Assembly: GCA_023664455.1 (NCBI GenBank)
Contig: JAMPFM010000028.1
Coordinates: 1-35,579 of the forward strand
DNA length: 35,579 bases
Source: Blautia sp.
Lineage (GTDB): Bacteria > Bacillota > Clostridia > Lachnospirales > Lachnospiraceae
Direction: 5' to 3'
The notes below the pieces were generated by a model. That model was given only the letters and a program-made list of their open reading frames with translations, was not told where the DNA came from and searched no databases. Positions 13,305 to 21,777 of the stretch are shown one piece after another (position 1 is the stretch's first letter; every line of letters begins with the position of its first letter). The position numbers and the translations under genes are program-made.

Positions 13305-15875
13305 ATGGATAAAATTATCAATAGATATCAGGCAATATGTGGAACGGTCTGGATTCTCATTTTCTGTATCGTCATTACCTTGTGGCCGCTTCGGCTTGTG
13401 AAGGAAACGGTAGTGTCTGGCAGTAACCGGCAGATGGCAATGCAGTCTGAGGCGATTGCGGACGATTATACGGTTATGCAGATGTTTGTCGCGCAGTATG
13501 ATTATCTGCAGAAGGTGAATGTGTATCTGCTAAACGAATCCGCAGGAGAAGAGTTTCGGTTTGTTTTGTATGACGCATCATTGCAGGTTTTGATGGATCA
13601 GGTCATTTCCACGGATGAGATGGAAGAAATGCCGGGTTTTTGTACGATACAGGTCAATCAGCCCACGGAAGTCGGTAGGGAGTATTATTATCTAATCCAG
13701 GGAATTTCCACGGACTTTTATGTAGCGTATGAGGATACCGCATCTTCCGGGACAATTTATAATGGGACACTGTTTTACGGCGACGTAGAAGATACGGAGC
13801 ACAATATCATTACGGAGTATCGTTACAGGATTCCGCTGAGAAAGGGCAAAACACTGCTGTGTGATGTCCTGCTTGTGCTGTTCGGATTTCTGGTTTCTAT
13901 AGCCGTGAAGCGTTACTATGCAAAATATCCGCAACGGAACCGGCTGCTGACGGTAGAGATGGTATGGAAAAAGGTCGCAACACCTTTTGTCATCATTGCC
14001 TCGCTTCTATGTATGGCAGCAATCTGGCCGCTGCAATTATTTTCTAAGGAAGTGGAAAATAATCTGTTTATGGAAATCGGCATTCTGGCGACGGCGGGTA
14101 TCCTGCTTTATGGGCTATGGCATAAACGGAGTTTTAAAAGCCACGATATGGGATTATCCATCCTGCGTGAGCGGTGGCAGGACTATCTGCAGGCAGTCTT
14201 TTTCGCCTGTGCCATTCAGGCGGGTGTGCATTATATGAACGGTCTCTATGAGCTGCATCATATGATTGCGTACCGGGAAATGCTGATTTGGTTTGGGCTG
14301 GCGGTGATTGTGACCTATCGGAAAAAAGAGATTTTTCATCCCGCCAATCGGGTCTACCTTGTGATTGCTGCAGTTTTGGGCGTTTTTTATTATCGAGGGC
14401 ATGTGACTGTGGCGCGGACAGAGGAAGAAGTGCGGGTAGTATGGCTTGGCGTGTGTGCCGCGATGGTGTCCGGCGTGGTGATACTCAATACGATTCTGAT
14501 TTTTATCCGCAGGGGCGTATTGCGCTTCTATCGGAAAAATAGTTGTCTGTGGTATGGGAGTGTGCTGGCGGTCTTTTTTGTGCTGCTGGTTCTATTTCGG
14601 AATACGAGAGGGTGGCCGGTTTATCTGGTGTGCGCTTTCACGTTATATTATATACGGATGGCGGTATGGGATAAAAAGGCGGGGCTGCTTAGGAATATCT
14701 GTAACGGCGTTTTGCTGCATTTCCTGGTCATGGTCGGTTATTGCCTGCTGCATAGGCCCTATATGTTTTTCATTTACACCCGCTACCCGTTCATCTTCCA
14801 TACGGTGACGGTCTCGGCAGTCTACCTGTTATTGGTAGTCTGCGCGGCGCTGGTGAAATTGCTGGACGTCTACCGGAGAGAACCTGCGCTTTCCCATATC
14901 TGGAAAGAGCTGACTGTCTTTGGGATTGCCGTCGTCTATCTGATTTTTACCTTATCCCGGACAGGCTATCTTGCGATGGCGGTGATGGCGCTGTTTGTGA
15001 TTCCGATTGTCTGCTTGGGAATGCGCCGCCCCATATGGGCATTCGGACGGTTTTTGGGAATGCTGTTTCTGACAGTGGTGTTGTGTTTTACGGCGGTTTT
15101 TACGGCGCAGCGTATCGTTCCGTCTGTCGTGGCGCAGCCGGAAACAATGGAAATAGAAGAACTTCCAAGCGAGATTGTGCATGGAAGGGATTTGGACTCC
15201 AAATACTATATTACCATCCGCAGGTTTTTACAGGTCTTTGAGATGAAAGTGCTGGGCATTCCAGAGGAAAAATGCATTAAATCCTTCGATTATGCGCAGG
15301 ATGGGAGTAAAAAAGCCGGCGCAGAAATGTTGGTAGCATCGTCGGCATTATCGGGGAAGGAAATCCTGACAGCTTCGGTAGAGCCATCGGGCGAAGGGAT
15401 CTTAGTGGCGTCGGCGGAGCTATCCGAAGAAGAAGCACAGCAGGAGAGCGATGCGGAAGCTTATACAAATGGAAGACTGGAAATTTTTAAACTATATTTC
15501 GATAATCTGAATATGACAGGACATGAAGAAATGGGCATTACGCTGCCGGATGGAAGGCTGATCGTCCATGCCCACAATATTTATTTACAGGCGGCGTATG
15601 ATCATGGGATTCCCGTAGGAATCGTGTTTGTCCTGTTTGGCGTATGTACGCTGGTGCGCGCGCTTACTTACCATAAAAAGCATAAGGATGATAGGGCGTG
15701 CAGTATCCTTCCGGCTGCCTTATTGCTTGCATTTGCGGCAGCAGGATTGACGGAGTGGATTTTTCATCCGTGCCATCCGATTGCGTTTTGCTTATTATTA
15801 ACGCTGGCGCCGCTTTTCATCGATGCGGAAGCGGACAAGAGGTATAGAAATGAAACAGAAGCGAAAACCCTTTAA
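13305..15875 (+). CDS. Wzy/O-antigen-ligase-like (Wzy_C) membrane protein with large extracytoplasmic domain
   Basis: An 856-residue membrane protein. One segment (about 10-29) leads into an extracytoplasmic domain of about 155 residues, then roughly eleven more segments. The ligase-type region includes 'IFTLSRTGYLAMA', a long outer loop with 'YTNGRLEIFKLYF' and 'GHEEMG', then 'VHAHNIYLQAAYDHGIPVG' with His755, His757 and Asn758, the conserved block of Wzy_C proteins. These proteins polymerise or ligate undecaprenyl-diphosphate glycans; the PglL group attaches them to proteins. Which of these applies cannot be told. The loop before the motif carries three 12-residue repeats (675-710). An upstream in-frame ATG at 13269 would add 12 residues but lies before the expected transcript start. 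ATG 13305 follows TAGGAAC and gives a standard N-terminal membrane anchor. Confidence 0.75.
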   Translation: MDKIINRYQAICGTVWILIFCIVITLWPLRLVKETVVSGSNRQMAMQSEAIADDYTVMQMFVAQYDYLQKVNVYLLNESAGEEFRFVLYDASLQVLMDQVISTDEMEEMPGFCTIQVNQPTEVGREYYYLIQGISTDFYVAYEDTASSGTIYNGTLFYGDVEDTEHNIITEYRYRIPLRKGKTLLCDVLLVLFGFLVSIAVKRYYAKYPQRNRLLTVEMVWKKVATPFVIIASLLCMAAIWPLQLFSKEVENNLFMEIGILATAGILLYGLWHKRSFKSHDMGLSILRERWQDYLQAVFFACAIQAGVHYMNGLYELHHMIAYREMLIWFGLAVIVTYRKKEIFHPANRVYLVIAAVLGVFYYRGHVTVARTEEEVRVVWLGVCAAMVSGVVILNTILIFIRRGVLRFYRKNSCLWYGSVLAVFFVLLVLFRNTRGWPVYLVCAFTLYYIRMAVWDKKAGLLRNICNGVLLHFLVMVGYCLLHRPYMFFIYTRYPFIFHTVTVSAVYLLLVVCAALVKLLDVYRREPALSHIWKELTVFGIAVVYLIFTLSRTGYLAMAVMALFVIPIVCLGMRRPIWAFGRFLGMLFLTVVLCFTAVFTAQRIVPSVVAQPETMEIEELPSEIVHGRDLDSKYYITIRRFLQVFEMKVLGIPEEKCIKSFDYAQDGSKKAGAEMLVASSALSGKEILTASVEPSGEGILVASAELSEEEAQQESDAEAYTNGRLEIFKLYFDNLNMTGHEEMGITLPDGRLIVHAHNIYLQAAYDHGIPVGIVFVLFGVCTLVRALTYHKKHKDDRACSILPAALLLAFAAAGLTEWIFHPCHPIAFCLLLTLAPLFIDAEADKRYRNETEAKTL
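15327..15434 (+). repeat. Three imperfect in-frame 36-bp repeats
   Basis: Units at 15327-15362, 15363-15398 and 15399-15434 encode MLVASSALSGKE, ILTASVEPSGEG and ILVASAELSEEE. They lie in the extracytoplasmic loop just before the Wzy_C motif. The unit length preserves the reading frame. The DNA copies are more diverged than the 33-bp repeats at 8880. Confidence 0.75.
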
Positions 15876-17718
15876 TGTAAAATTATTATATCGGAGAACT
15901 GCGCTGATTATCTATGATATTATCAGTGTGATTATCGCCAGTTATTTTGCGCTTTTAATCCGTTATGAGCTGGATCTGGGCGAGATGCCGCCCTTTTTTA
16001 TCCATCCGATTGAACGCTATCTGCCCATCAATATTCTGGTGACGCTGCTGATATTTTACTTTTTTCATTTATACAGCAGTCTGTGGGCGTTTGCGGGGGA
16101 AACAGAACTGCAGAATATCGTCGTATCCTGTGTTCTGGCGACGGTTGTAAACGGAATTGGGATTCAGTTTTTCAAGGTGACGGAACAGGCGGTGCCCAGA
16201 AGCTATTATTTTCTCTATATGTTTCTGCTGATTAGCTGTATTTTTGTCAGCCGCTTTTCCTATCGTTTTTTCAGGGGGCTGAAACATAAGCAGCAGAATA
16301 AGAAAAACGAAATCGGCGTTATGGTCATCGGCGCCGGCGAGGCGGGCAATGCCATTATCAAAGAAATCGTAAACAGTAATTTTTCCACGATGGTTATCAA
16401 GTGCATCATTGATGATGATAAGGGAAAATGGGGACGCTATATTCAGGGTATCAAAGTCGCGGGCGGCAGGGATAAAATTGTCGAGTGTGCGGACGTTTAC
16501 GGAGTGGATGAAATCATTGTGGCGATGCCATCCGCCTCTAGAAGTGAGATTAGGAATATTTTGGAAATCTGTAAGGATACGAATTGCAAGCTGCGTTCCC
16601 TGCCGGGAATGTATCAGCTTGTAAACGGAGAGGTCAGCATCAGCAAACTGCGGGATGTGGAAGTGGAAGATTTGCTGGGAAGAGAGCCGGTCAGTGTGGA
16701 CATGGAGTCTATTCTTGCTTATGTGCAGGGCAAAACCGTGCTGGTGACGGGCGGCGGCGGTTCCATCGGGAGCGAGCTTTGCAGACAGATTGCGCAGCAT
16801 AGACCGAGACGTCTGATTATTCTGGATATTTATGAAAATACTGTATATGACGTACAGCAGGAATTGAAGACGAAATATCCTGATTTGAATCTGGTGGTAC
16901 TCATTGCGTCCGTGCGCAATACAAACCGTATGAACTGGATTTTTACCCGGTACTGCCCGGATATCGTATATCATGCGGCGGCGCATAAGCATGTGCCGTT
17001 GATGGAAGAGAGTCCTACGGAAGCGATTAAGAACAATGTGTTCGGGACTTTCAAGACTGCACAGGCGGCGGCTATGAGCGGTGTAAAAAGGTTTGTCATG
17101 ATATCTACGGATAAGGCGGTCAACCCCACGAATATCATGGGAGCGAGCAAACGGATCTGCGAGATGATTATCCAGACGTTTAATAAGCATTATGATACGG
17201 AATTTGTGGCGGTGCGTTTCGGAAACGTGCTGGGCAGCAACGGAAGCGTGATTCCGCTTTTCCGTAAACAGATTGCCCAGGGCGGTCCCGTAACCGTGAC
17301 CCATCCAGAGATTATCCGCTATTTCATGACCATCCCGGAAGCGGTATCTTTGGTATTACAGGCGGGGGCTTACGCCAAGGGCGGCGAAATCTTCGTGCTG
17401 GATATGGGGGAGCCTGTTAAAATTTTAACATTAGCGGAAAATCTGATTCGTCTATCCGGTTACCGGGTGGGCGAGGACATTAAAATAGAGTTTACAGGAC
17501 TGCGTCCGGGTGAGAAATTGTATGAAGAGCTGTTGATGGAAGAAGAAGGAATGAAGAATACGGCGAACCGTATGATTCATATTGGAAAACCGATAGAACT
17601 GGATGAGCAGGAGTTTTTTACGCAGTTGAAGCTGTTGAAAGATGAGTGTATGATTGAGAGTTCGGATATCCGTCCGTTGATTCGGAGGATTGTGCCGACT
17701 TATCATTATGAGGAGTAA
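15850..17718 (+). CDS. Membrane-anchored UDP-HexNAc 4,6-dehydratase (PglF/WbpM/CapD type)
   Basis: A 622-residue protein. Four N-terminal membrane segments are followed by a first Rossmann-like domain ('VMVIGAGEAGNAI') and a second catalytic SDR domain starting at VLVTGGGGSIGSEL (297-310). The catalytic site shows STDK (419-422) and Met430-x-x-x-Lys434 in place of the usual Tyr-x-x-x-Lys. That substitution is the mark of FlaA1/PglF/WbpM enzymes. Together with 'GLRPGEKLYEELL' near the C terminus it points to conversion of UDP-GlcNAc to UDP-4-keto-6-deoxy-HexNAc. The chosen start, ATG 15850, has AAGAGG seven bases upstream; an in-frame ATG at 15823 would add nine basic residues. It overlaps the ligase gene by 26 bases. 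The product is the likely substrate of the aminotransferase that follows. Confidence 0.93.
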   Translation: MKQKRKPFNVKLLYRRTALIIYDIISVIIASYFALLIRYELDLGEMPPFFIHPIERYLPINILVTLLIFYFFHLYSSLWAFAGETELQNIVVSCVLATVVNGIGIQFFKVTEQAVPRSYYFLYMFLLISCIFVSRFSYRFFRGLKHKQQNKKNEIGVMVIGAGEAGNAIIKEIVNSNFSTMVIKCIIDDDKGKWGRYIQGIKVAGGRDKIVECADVYGVDEIIVAMPSASRSEIRNILEICKDTNCKLRSLPGMYQLVNGEVSISKLRDVEVEDLLGREPVSVDMESILAYVQGKTVLVTGGGGSIGSELCRQIAQHRPRRLIILDIYENTVYDVQQELKTKYPDLNLVVLIASVRNTNRMNWIFTRYCPDIVYHAAAHKHVPLMEESPTEAIKNNVFGTFKTAQAAAMSGVKRFVMISTDKAVNPTNIMGASKRICEMIIQTFNKHYDTEFVAVRFGNVLGSNGSVIPLFRKQIAQGGPVTVTHPEIIRYFMTIPEAVSLVLQAGAYAKGGEIFVLDMGEPVKILTLAENLIRLSGYRVGEDIKIEFTGLRPGEKLYEELLMEEEGMKNTANRMIHIGKPIELDEQEFFTQLKLLKDECMIESSDIRPLIRRIVPTYHYEE

Positions 17719-17752
17719 AGGGAAACAATAAAATCCAAAAGGAGATAAAACC

Positions 17753-18886
17753 ATGAATCGAAAACGAATTTATTTATCTTCTCCTACCATGCATGACAAG
17801 GAGCAGGAGTTTATCAAGGAAGCATTTGACACAAACTGGGTGGCGCCATTAGGACCGAATGTAGACGCCTTCGAGCAGGAAATGACAGCCTATACGAAAG
17901 CGCCCTATGCGGTAGCCCTGAGTACGGGGACGGCGGCGATTCATCTTGCTTTGAAGCTGCTGGGTGTAGGGACTGGCGATATCGTGTTTTCGTCAGATTT
18001 GACGTTTTCCGCCACCTGTAATCCGATTGTTTATGAGAATGCGACGCCGGTGTTTATCGACGCGGAGCCGGATACCTGGAATATGTCGCCGCAGGCGCTT
18101 AGGAAAGCCTTTGAGAAATATCCCAAGCCGAAGGCGGTTATCTGCGCGTATCTTTATGGAACGCCCGCGAAAATAGATGAGATTGCCGCAATCTGTAAAG
18201 AGCATGACACACCTTTTATTGAGGATTCGGCGGAGTCTCTCGGCAGTACCTATAAGGGCAGACATACCGGGACTATCGGAAGATTCGGTATCTATTCTTT
18301 TAACGGCAATAAAATTATTACGACTTCCGGCGGCGGTATGCTGGTGGCAAAGGAAGAGGCAGCGGTGAAAAAAGCGCTTTTCCTGGCGACGCAGGCGCGC
18401 GACCCGGCGAGACATTATCAACATTCCCAGATTGGGTATAATTATAGAATGAGTAATATCCTGGCGGGAATGGGCAGGGGACAGTTATTGTATCTGGAAG
18501 AGCATAAGGCAAGAAAACAGGCGATTTACCGGCAGTACAAGGAAGCTTTCGCGGATATCCCGGAGATATCCATGAATCCGTTGAACCCGGACGGTGACGC
18601 CAATAACTGGCTGTCCTGCATGACGGTTGCGCCGGGCGCTAAGGTGAGTCCCAATCAGATTATGGACGCTCTTGCAGCAGAAAATATCGAGTCCAGACCG
18701 ATCTGGAAGCCGATGCACGAGCAGCCGGTTTTTGCGGATTGTGATTTTATTCCGCATAATGAAGATGGCAGCAGTGTGGGCAGCGATATTTTTGTAAGAG
18801 GGTTGTGTCTGCCCAGCGATATTAAGAATACGCCGGAAGATATGGAGCTTATTATCGGAATTGTCAGAAGCTGTTTTGGCAGGTAA
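17753..18886 (+). CDS. PglE-like UDP-amino-sugar aminotransferase (DegT family)
   Basis: A 377-residue PLP-dependent aminotransferase of the DegT/DnrJ/EryC1/StrS family. It begins 'IYLSSPTMHDKEQEFIKEAFDTNWVAPLGPNV', typical of the PglE/EpsN branch. 'ALSTGTAAIHLALKLLGV' is the cofactor phosphate site. 'IEDSAESLGSTYKG' holds the cofactor-ring Asp, and 'SFNGNKIITTSGGG' contains PLP Lys187. These enzymes aminate C4 of UDP-4-keto-6-deoxy-HexNAc to give UDP-2-acetamido-4-amino-2,4,6-trideoxyhexose, the bacillosamine precursor. It lies 34 bases after the dehydratase, with a good AAAGGAG site, in the pathway order. It is distinct from the WecE-type enzyme at 6834, so two 4-amino sugars are probably made. 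The acetyltransferase that normally completes bacillosamine (PglD) is not adjacent. Confidence 0.92.
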   Translation: MNRKRIYLSSPTMHDKEQEFIKEAFDTNWVAPLGPNVDAFEQEMTAYTKAPYAVALSTGTAAIHLALKLLGVGTGDIVFSSDLTFSATCNPIVYENATPVFIDAEPDTWNMSPQALRKAFEKYPKPKAVICAYLYGTPAKIDEIAAICKEHDTPFIEDSAESLGSTYKGRHTGTIGRFGIYSFNGNKIITTSGGGMLVAKEEAAVKKALFLATQARDPARHYQHSQIGYNYRMSNILAGMGRGQLLYLEEHKARKQAIYRQYKEAFADIPEISMNPLNPDGDANNWLSCMTVAPGAKVSPNQIMDALAAENIESRPIWKPMHEQPVFADCDFIPHNEDGSSVGSDIFVRGLCLPSDIKNTPEDMELIIGIVRSCFGR

Positions 18887-18918
18887 TGGAACCAACAACT
18901 TACGCAGGAGGAGCCAAC

Positions 18919-19566
18919 ATGCTTTATGCCAACTATATCAAAAGAATACTGGATATTGTGCTTTCCTTTGCGGCGATTCTTATTTTGAGCCCGCTGCTTC
19001 TGCTGCTGGCTCTTTTGGTCAGGATGAAGCTGGGCAGCCCCATCCTTTTTAAACAGGAACGTCCGGGCAGGAATGAGAAAATTTTCACACTCTGTAAATT
19101 CCGCACGATGACGGATAAACGGGATAAAAACGGCGAATTGCTGCCAGACAGTGAAAGACTCACAGGATTTGGCAAGTTTCTGCGTGCGACAAGTCTGGAT
19201 GAATTGCCGGAACTGTTTCATATCTTAAAGGGTGAGATGAGCATCATTGGACCCAGACCGCTATTGGTATCTTATCTTCCCTATTATTCTGAGCGGGAAA
19301 AGAAAAGGCATAGCGTCAGACCGGGACTGACCGGCTTAGCGCAGGTGAGCGGACGCAATTTTCTTGATTGGGATAGACGATTGGAAAAAGATGTAGAATA
19401 TGTAGAAAACCTTTCTTTTGGCATGGATATCAAAGTGCTGAAAATGACTGTGCAGACCGTGTTGGGGCGCCGGGAAGAAGTAGCGGAAGATACGAATGCA
19501 GTGGAAGGAAATTTTGCAAAGATACGGGAACAGAGACTGCGGGAAACAGGAAAGCTGACGAAATGA
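18919..19566 (+). CDS. Monotopic phosphoglycosyl transferase (PglC-like)
   Basis: A 215-residue bacterial sugar transferase. A re-entrant hydrophobic helix (about 10-33, with the 'LSPLLLLLALL' break) is followed by 'GSPILFKQERPGRNEKIFTLCKFRTM', the catalytic Asp94-Glu95 pair in 'TSLDELPEL', and 'SIIGPRPLL' and 'RHSVRPGLTGLAQVSGRN'. The short length without extra membrane spans puts it in the minimal PglC class. It moves a phospho-sugar from UDP-sugar to undecaprenyl phosphate and so starts lipid-linked glycan assembly. The donor is likely the diamino- or 4-amino-trideoxyhexose from the two preceding genes. The start chosen is ATG 18919, placed after GGAGGAG; an in-frame ATG 33 bases upstream overlaps the previous stop and lacks a site. 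Confidence 0.93.
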   Translation: MLYANYIKRILDIVLSFAAILILSPLLLLLALLVRMKLGSPILFKQERPGRNEKIFTLCKFRTMTDKRDKNGELLPDSERLTGFGKFLRATSLDELPELFHILKGEMSIIGPRPLLVSYLPYYSEREKKRHSVRPGLTGLAQVSGRNFLDWDRRLEKDVEYVENLSFGMDIKVLKMTVQTVLGRREEVAEDTNAVEGNFAKIREQRLRETGKLTK

Positions 19567-19579
19567 CGGAGGATCCGAT

Positions 19580-20563
19580 TTGAATATTTTAATTTTGAGC
19601 GCGGGAACAAGAGACAAAATCGTACAATACTTCAAAAAGGAAGTGGGGGAAAGCGGCAGAGTCGTGGCAACCGACTGCAGCAATCTTGCACCTGCGGTTT
19701 ATGAGGCGGATAAGTTTTATCTGGTGCCCCGTATTACGGCGCCGGATTATCTGGATAAGATTCTGGAAATCTGTAAAAAAGAGAAGATAGACGGCGTTTT
19801 TTCCCTGATAGACCCGGAGCTTAGCTTATTGGCAAAAGAGCGGGAGCGTTTTCTGGAAATTGGCACGACGCCGATTATTTCCCCTTATGAACTGGTGGAA
19901 ACCTGTTTCGATAAATTCAAGATGTATCACCTCTTGCAGCAGATGCAGATTCCGACCGGTAAGTGTTTCCTGGAGAAAGAGGCTTTTTACCAGGCGGTGG
20001 AAAAAGGGGAAATTTCCTATCCGGTATTCGTAAAACCAGTGAAGGGAAGCGCGAGTATCCAGATTAATCAGGCGGGCAGCGCGGCGGAAATAGAGATGCT
20101 GTTTGATTTGTACGAGGATTTGATGATTCAGGAATACATGCACGGGCAGGAGTACGGAGCCGACGTTTATATTGATATGATTTCAGGGAAGTGCACTTCT
20201 ATTTTTGTCAAGAAAAAAATCAAGATGCGGGCGGGTGAGACAGATAAATCCGTGTCTTTTAAGGATGAAAAACTTTTTGATATGCTGCGGGATTTCGTGG
20301 AACAGTGCGGTTTTCGCGGGATGATAGACATTGATATTTTCGAGATGGACGGGACATATTATATTTCGGAGGTCAATCCCCGGTTTGGCGGAGGCTATCC
20401 CCATGCCTATGCGTGCGGCGTAAATATGCCGGCGCAGGCGCTTGCCAATCTGGAAGGAAAAGAGAATACGCCAGCCATTGGAAATTATCTGGAATATATT
20501 TGCATGATGAAGTATAATGAAATTGCCGTGAAAGATATGAACGGAGTTACAATTGTTCCGTAA
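19580..20563 (+). CDS. ATP-grasp ligase, substrate unknown
   Basis: A 327-residue ATP-grasp enzyme starting at TTG 19580 after CGGAGGATC. The N-terminal pre-ATP-grasp fold (MNILILSAGTRDKIVQYF) resembles the carbamoyl-phosphate synthase-like group. The ATP-binding residues include Lys152 in 'FVKPVKGSAS', 'MIQEYMHGQEYGADVY' (182-197), and metal ligands Glu264 and Asn266 in 'EVNPRFGGGYPHAY'. Such enzymes join a carboxylate to an amine through an acyl-phosphate. Its position, between PglC- and PglA-like genes where an acetyltransferase such as PglD might be expected, suggests that it acylates the 4-amino group of the first sugar, perhaps with an amino acid or hydroxy acid. That is inference. It could equally make a small-molecule precursor. 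Confidence 0.88.
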   Translation: MNILILSAGTRDKIVQYFKKEVGESGRVVATDCSNLAPAVYEADKFYLVPRITAPDYLDKILEICKKEKIDGVFSLIDPELSLLAKERERFLEIGTTPIISPYELVETCFDKFKMYHLLQQMQIPTGKCFLEKEAFYQAVEKGEISYPVFVKPVKGSASIQINQAGSAAEIEMLFDLYEDLMIQEYMHGQEYGADVYIDMISGKCTSIFVKKKIKMRAGETDKSVSFKDEKLFDMLRDFVEQCGFRGMIDIDIFEMDGTYYISEVNPRFGGGYPHAYACGVNMPAQALANLEGKENTPAIGNYLEYICMMKYNEIAVKDMNGVTIVP

Positions 20564-20588
20564 TACAAGGCGGACAAGGGGTATACAA

Positions 20589-21698
20589 ATGAGCAGAATT
20601 TTGGTGTTGGGCAATTCTTCCGGGGGATTGTACGATTTTAGAAACGAATTGATAGAGGCGCTGCTTCCGGGCAATCAGATTTTTATCAGCGTACCTGACG
20701 ACGTGAAGGCGAAAGAACTGACGCAAGAAGGCTGTCAGGTTCTGAAAACACCGATTAACAGAAGGGGCGTCAATCCGGTAGAAGATTTGAAACTATATCG
20801 TACTTATCGTAATATGATGAAAGAATTACAGCCGGATCTGGTACTGACTTATACCATCAAACCCAATATTTACGGCGGATTCTGTGCAGGCAGGATGAAA
20901 ATCCCCTATATGGCGACGATTACCGGGCTGGGAGGCGCTTTTGACAGGACGGGGATTTTGCTGCAGCTGATTATCCGCATGTACCGCGCAGGGTTAAAGA
21001 AGGCGGAATGCGTCTTTTTTCAGAATAAGGAAAACAGGGATATTTTCCGCAAGTTTGGCATCCGGGGGAAAAAGGAAAAGATGGTCATGGGTTCTGGCGT
21101 GAATCTGGACAAGCATTTTTATGAGCCTTACCCGGAAGAAGGGGAAACGCATTTTCTCTTCGTCGGGCGTGTCATGAAAGAGCGAGGGATTCTGGAATTT
21201 CTAGAAGCGGCGCAAAAGCTCCATAGTGATAAGGTATTTTTCGATATTTTGGGGTACTGCGACGAAGATTATCAGGAACTATTGGACAGACTAGAGGGCG
21301 AGGGCGTCATACGGCAGTTGGGCTTCCATACCCAGGTGCACCCTTTCCTAAAAGAAGCGGACGCCGTTGTTATCGCTTCCTTTCATGAGGGTATGTCCAA
21401 TGCGCTGATTGAGGCGGCGGCGACTGGAAGAGTGGTAATTGCCTCTTCGATTAGCGGGTGCAAGGAGGCCTTTGAGGAAGGAAAGACCGGTTTTGGCTTT
21501 ACGCCCGGTAAGGCGGACGAGCTGATTCTCGCGATGGAAAAATTTCTAAAGCTGCCCTATGAGAAACGCTGCGAGATGGGACGGGAAGCGAGAAAGAAGA
21601 TGGAGCGGGAATTTGACAGGAAGCTGGTGACGAAGGCTTATATGGAAGAAGTGCGCGGCGTTTTGCAAAAATCCGTGGGCGCAGATAGCGGGGAGTAG
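20589..21698 (+). CDS. Glycosyltransferase family 4, PglA-like
   Basis: A 369-residue GT4. N-terminal 'ILVLGNSSGGLYDFRNELIEAL' and 'YTIKPNIYGGFCAG' followed by 'ATITGLGGAF' match the PglA/CapM-type acceptor domain. The donor domain has 'FLFVGRVMKERGILEFLEAAQKL' and the Glu267-x7-Glu275 motif in 'HEGMSNALIEAAATG'. PglA transfers GalNAc to undecaprenyl-diphosphate bacillosamine, the second sugar of the Campylobacter glycan. The neighbouring PglC-like gene fits that order. The chosen start is ATG 20589 behind AAGGGG; an in-frame ATG at 20553 overlaps the ATP-grasp gene and lacks a site. The retaining mechanism is family knowledge; the donor sugar is not certain. Confidence 0.88.
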   Translation: MSRILVLGNSSGGLYDFRNELIEALLPGNQIFISVPDDVKAKELTQEGCQVLKTPINRRGVNPVEDLKLYRTYRNMMKELQPDLVLTYTIKPNIYGGFCAGRMKIPYMATITGLGGAFDRTGILLQLIIRMYRAGLKKAECVFFQNKENRDIFRKFGIRGKKEKMVMGSGVNLDKHFYEPYPEEGETHFLFVGRVMKERGILEFLEAAQKLHSDKVFFDILGYCDEDYQELLDRLEGEGVIRQLGFHTQVHPFLKEADAVVIASFHEGMSNALIEAAATGRVVIASSISGCKEAFEEGKTGFGFTPGKADELILAMEKFLKLPYEKRCEMGREARKKMEREFDRKLVTKAYMEEVRGVLQKSVGADSGE

Positions 21699-21777
21699 AC
21701 TGCTTTTGGGAATGGGTTATTAAGATAGGTTACTTTTAAGATAGATTGCATAAACATTGCATGGAGGAGGAATCAAA

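Noticed and set aside
16069-17304. A 411-codon open frame on the minus strand
   Set aside because: It lies wholly antisense to the dehydratase, whose Rossmann and Met-x-x-x-Lys motifs are intact. The translation is His/Arg-rich without any recognisable motif, as expected for a shadow of a codon-biased gene.
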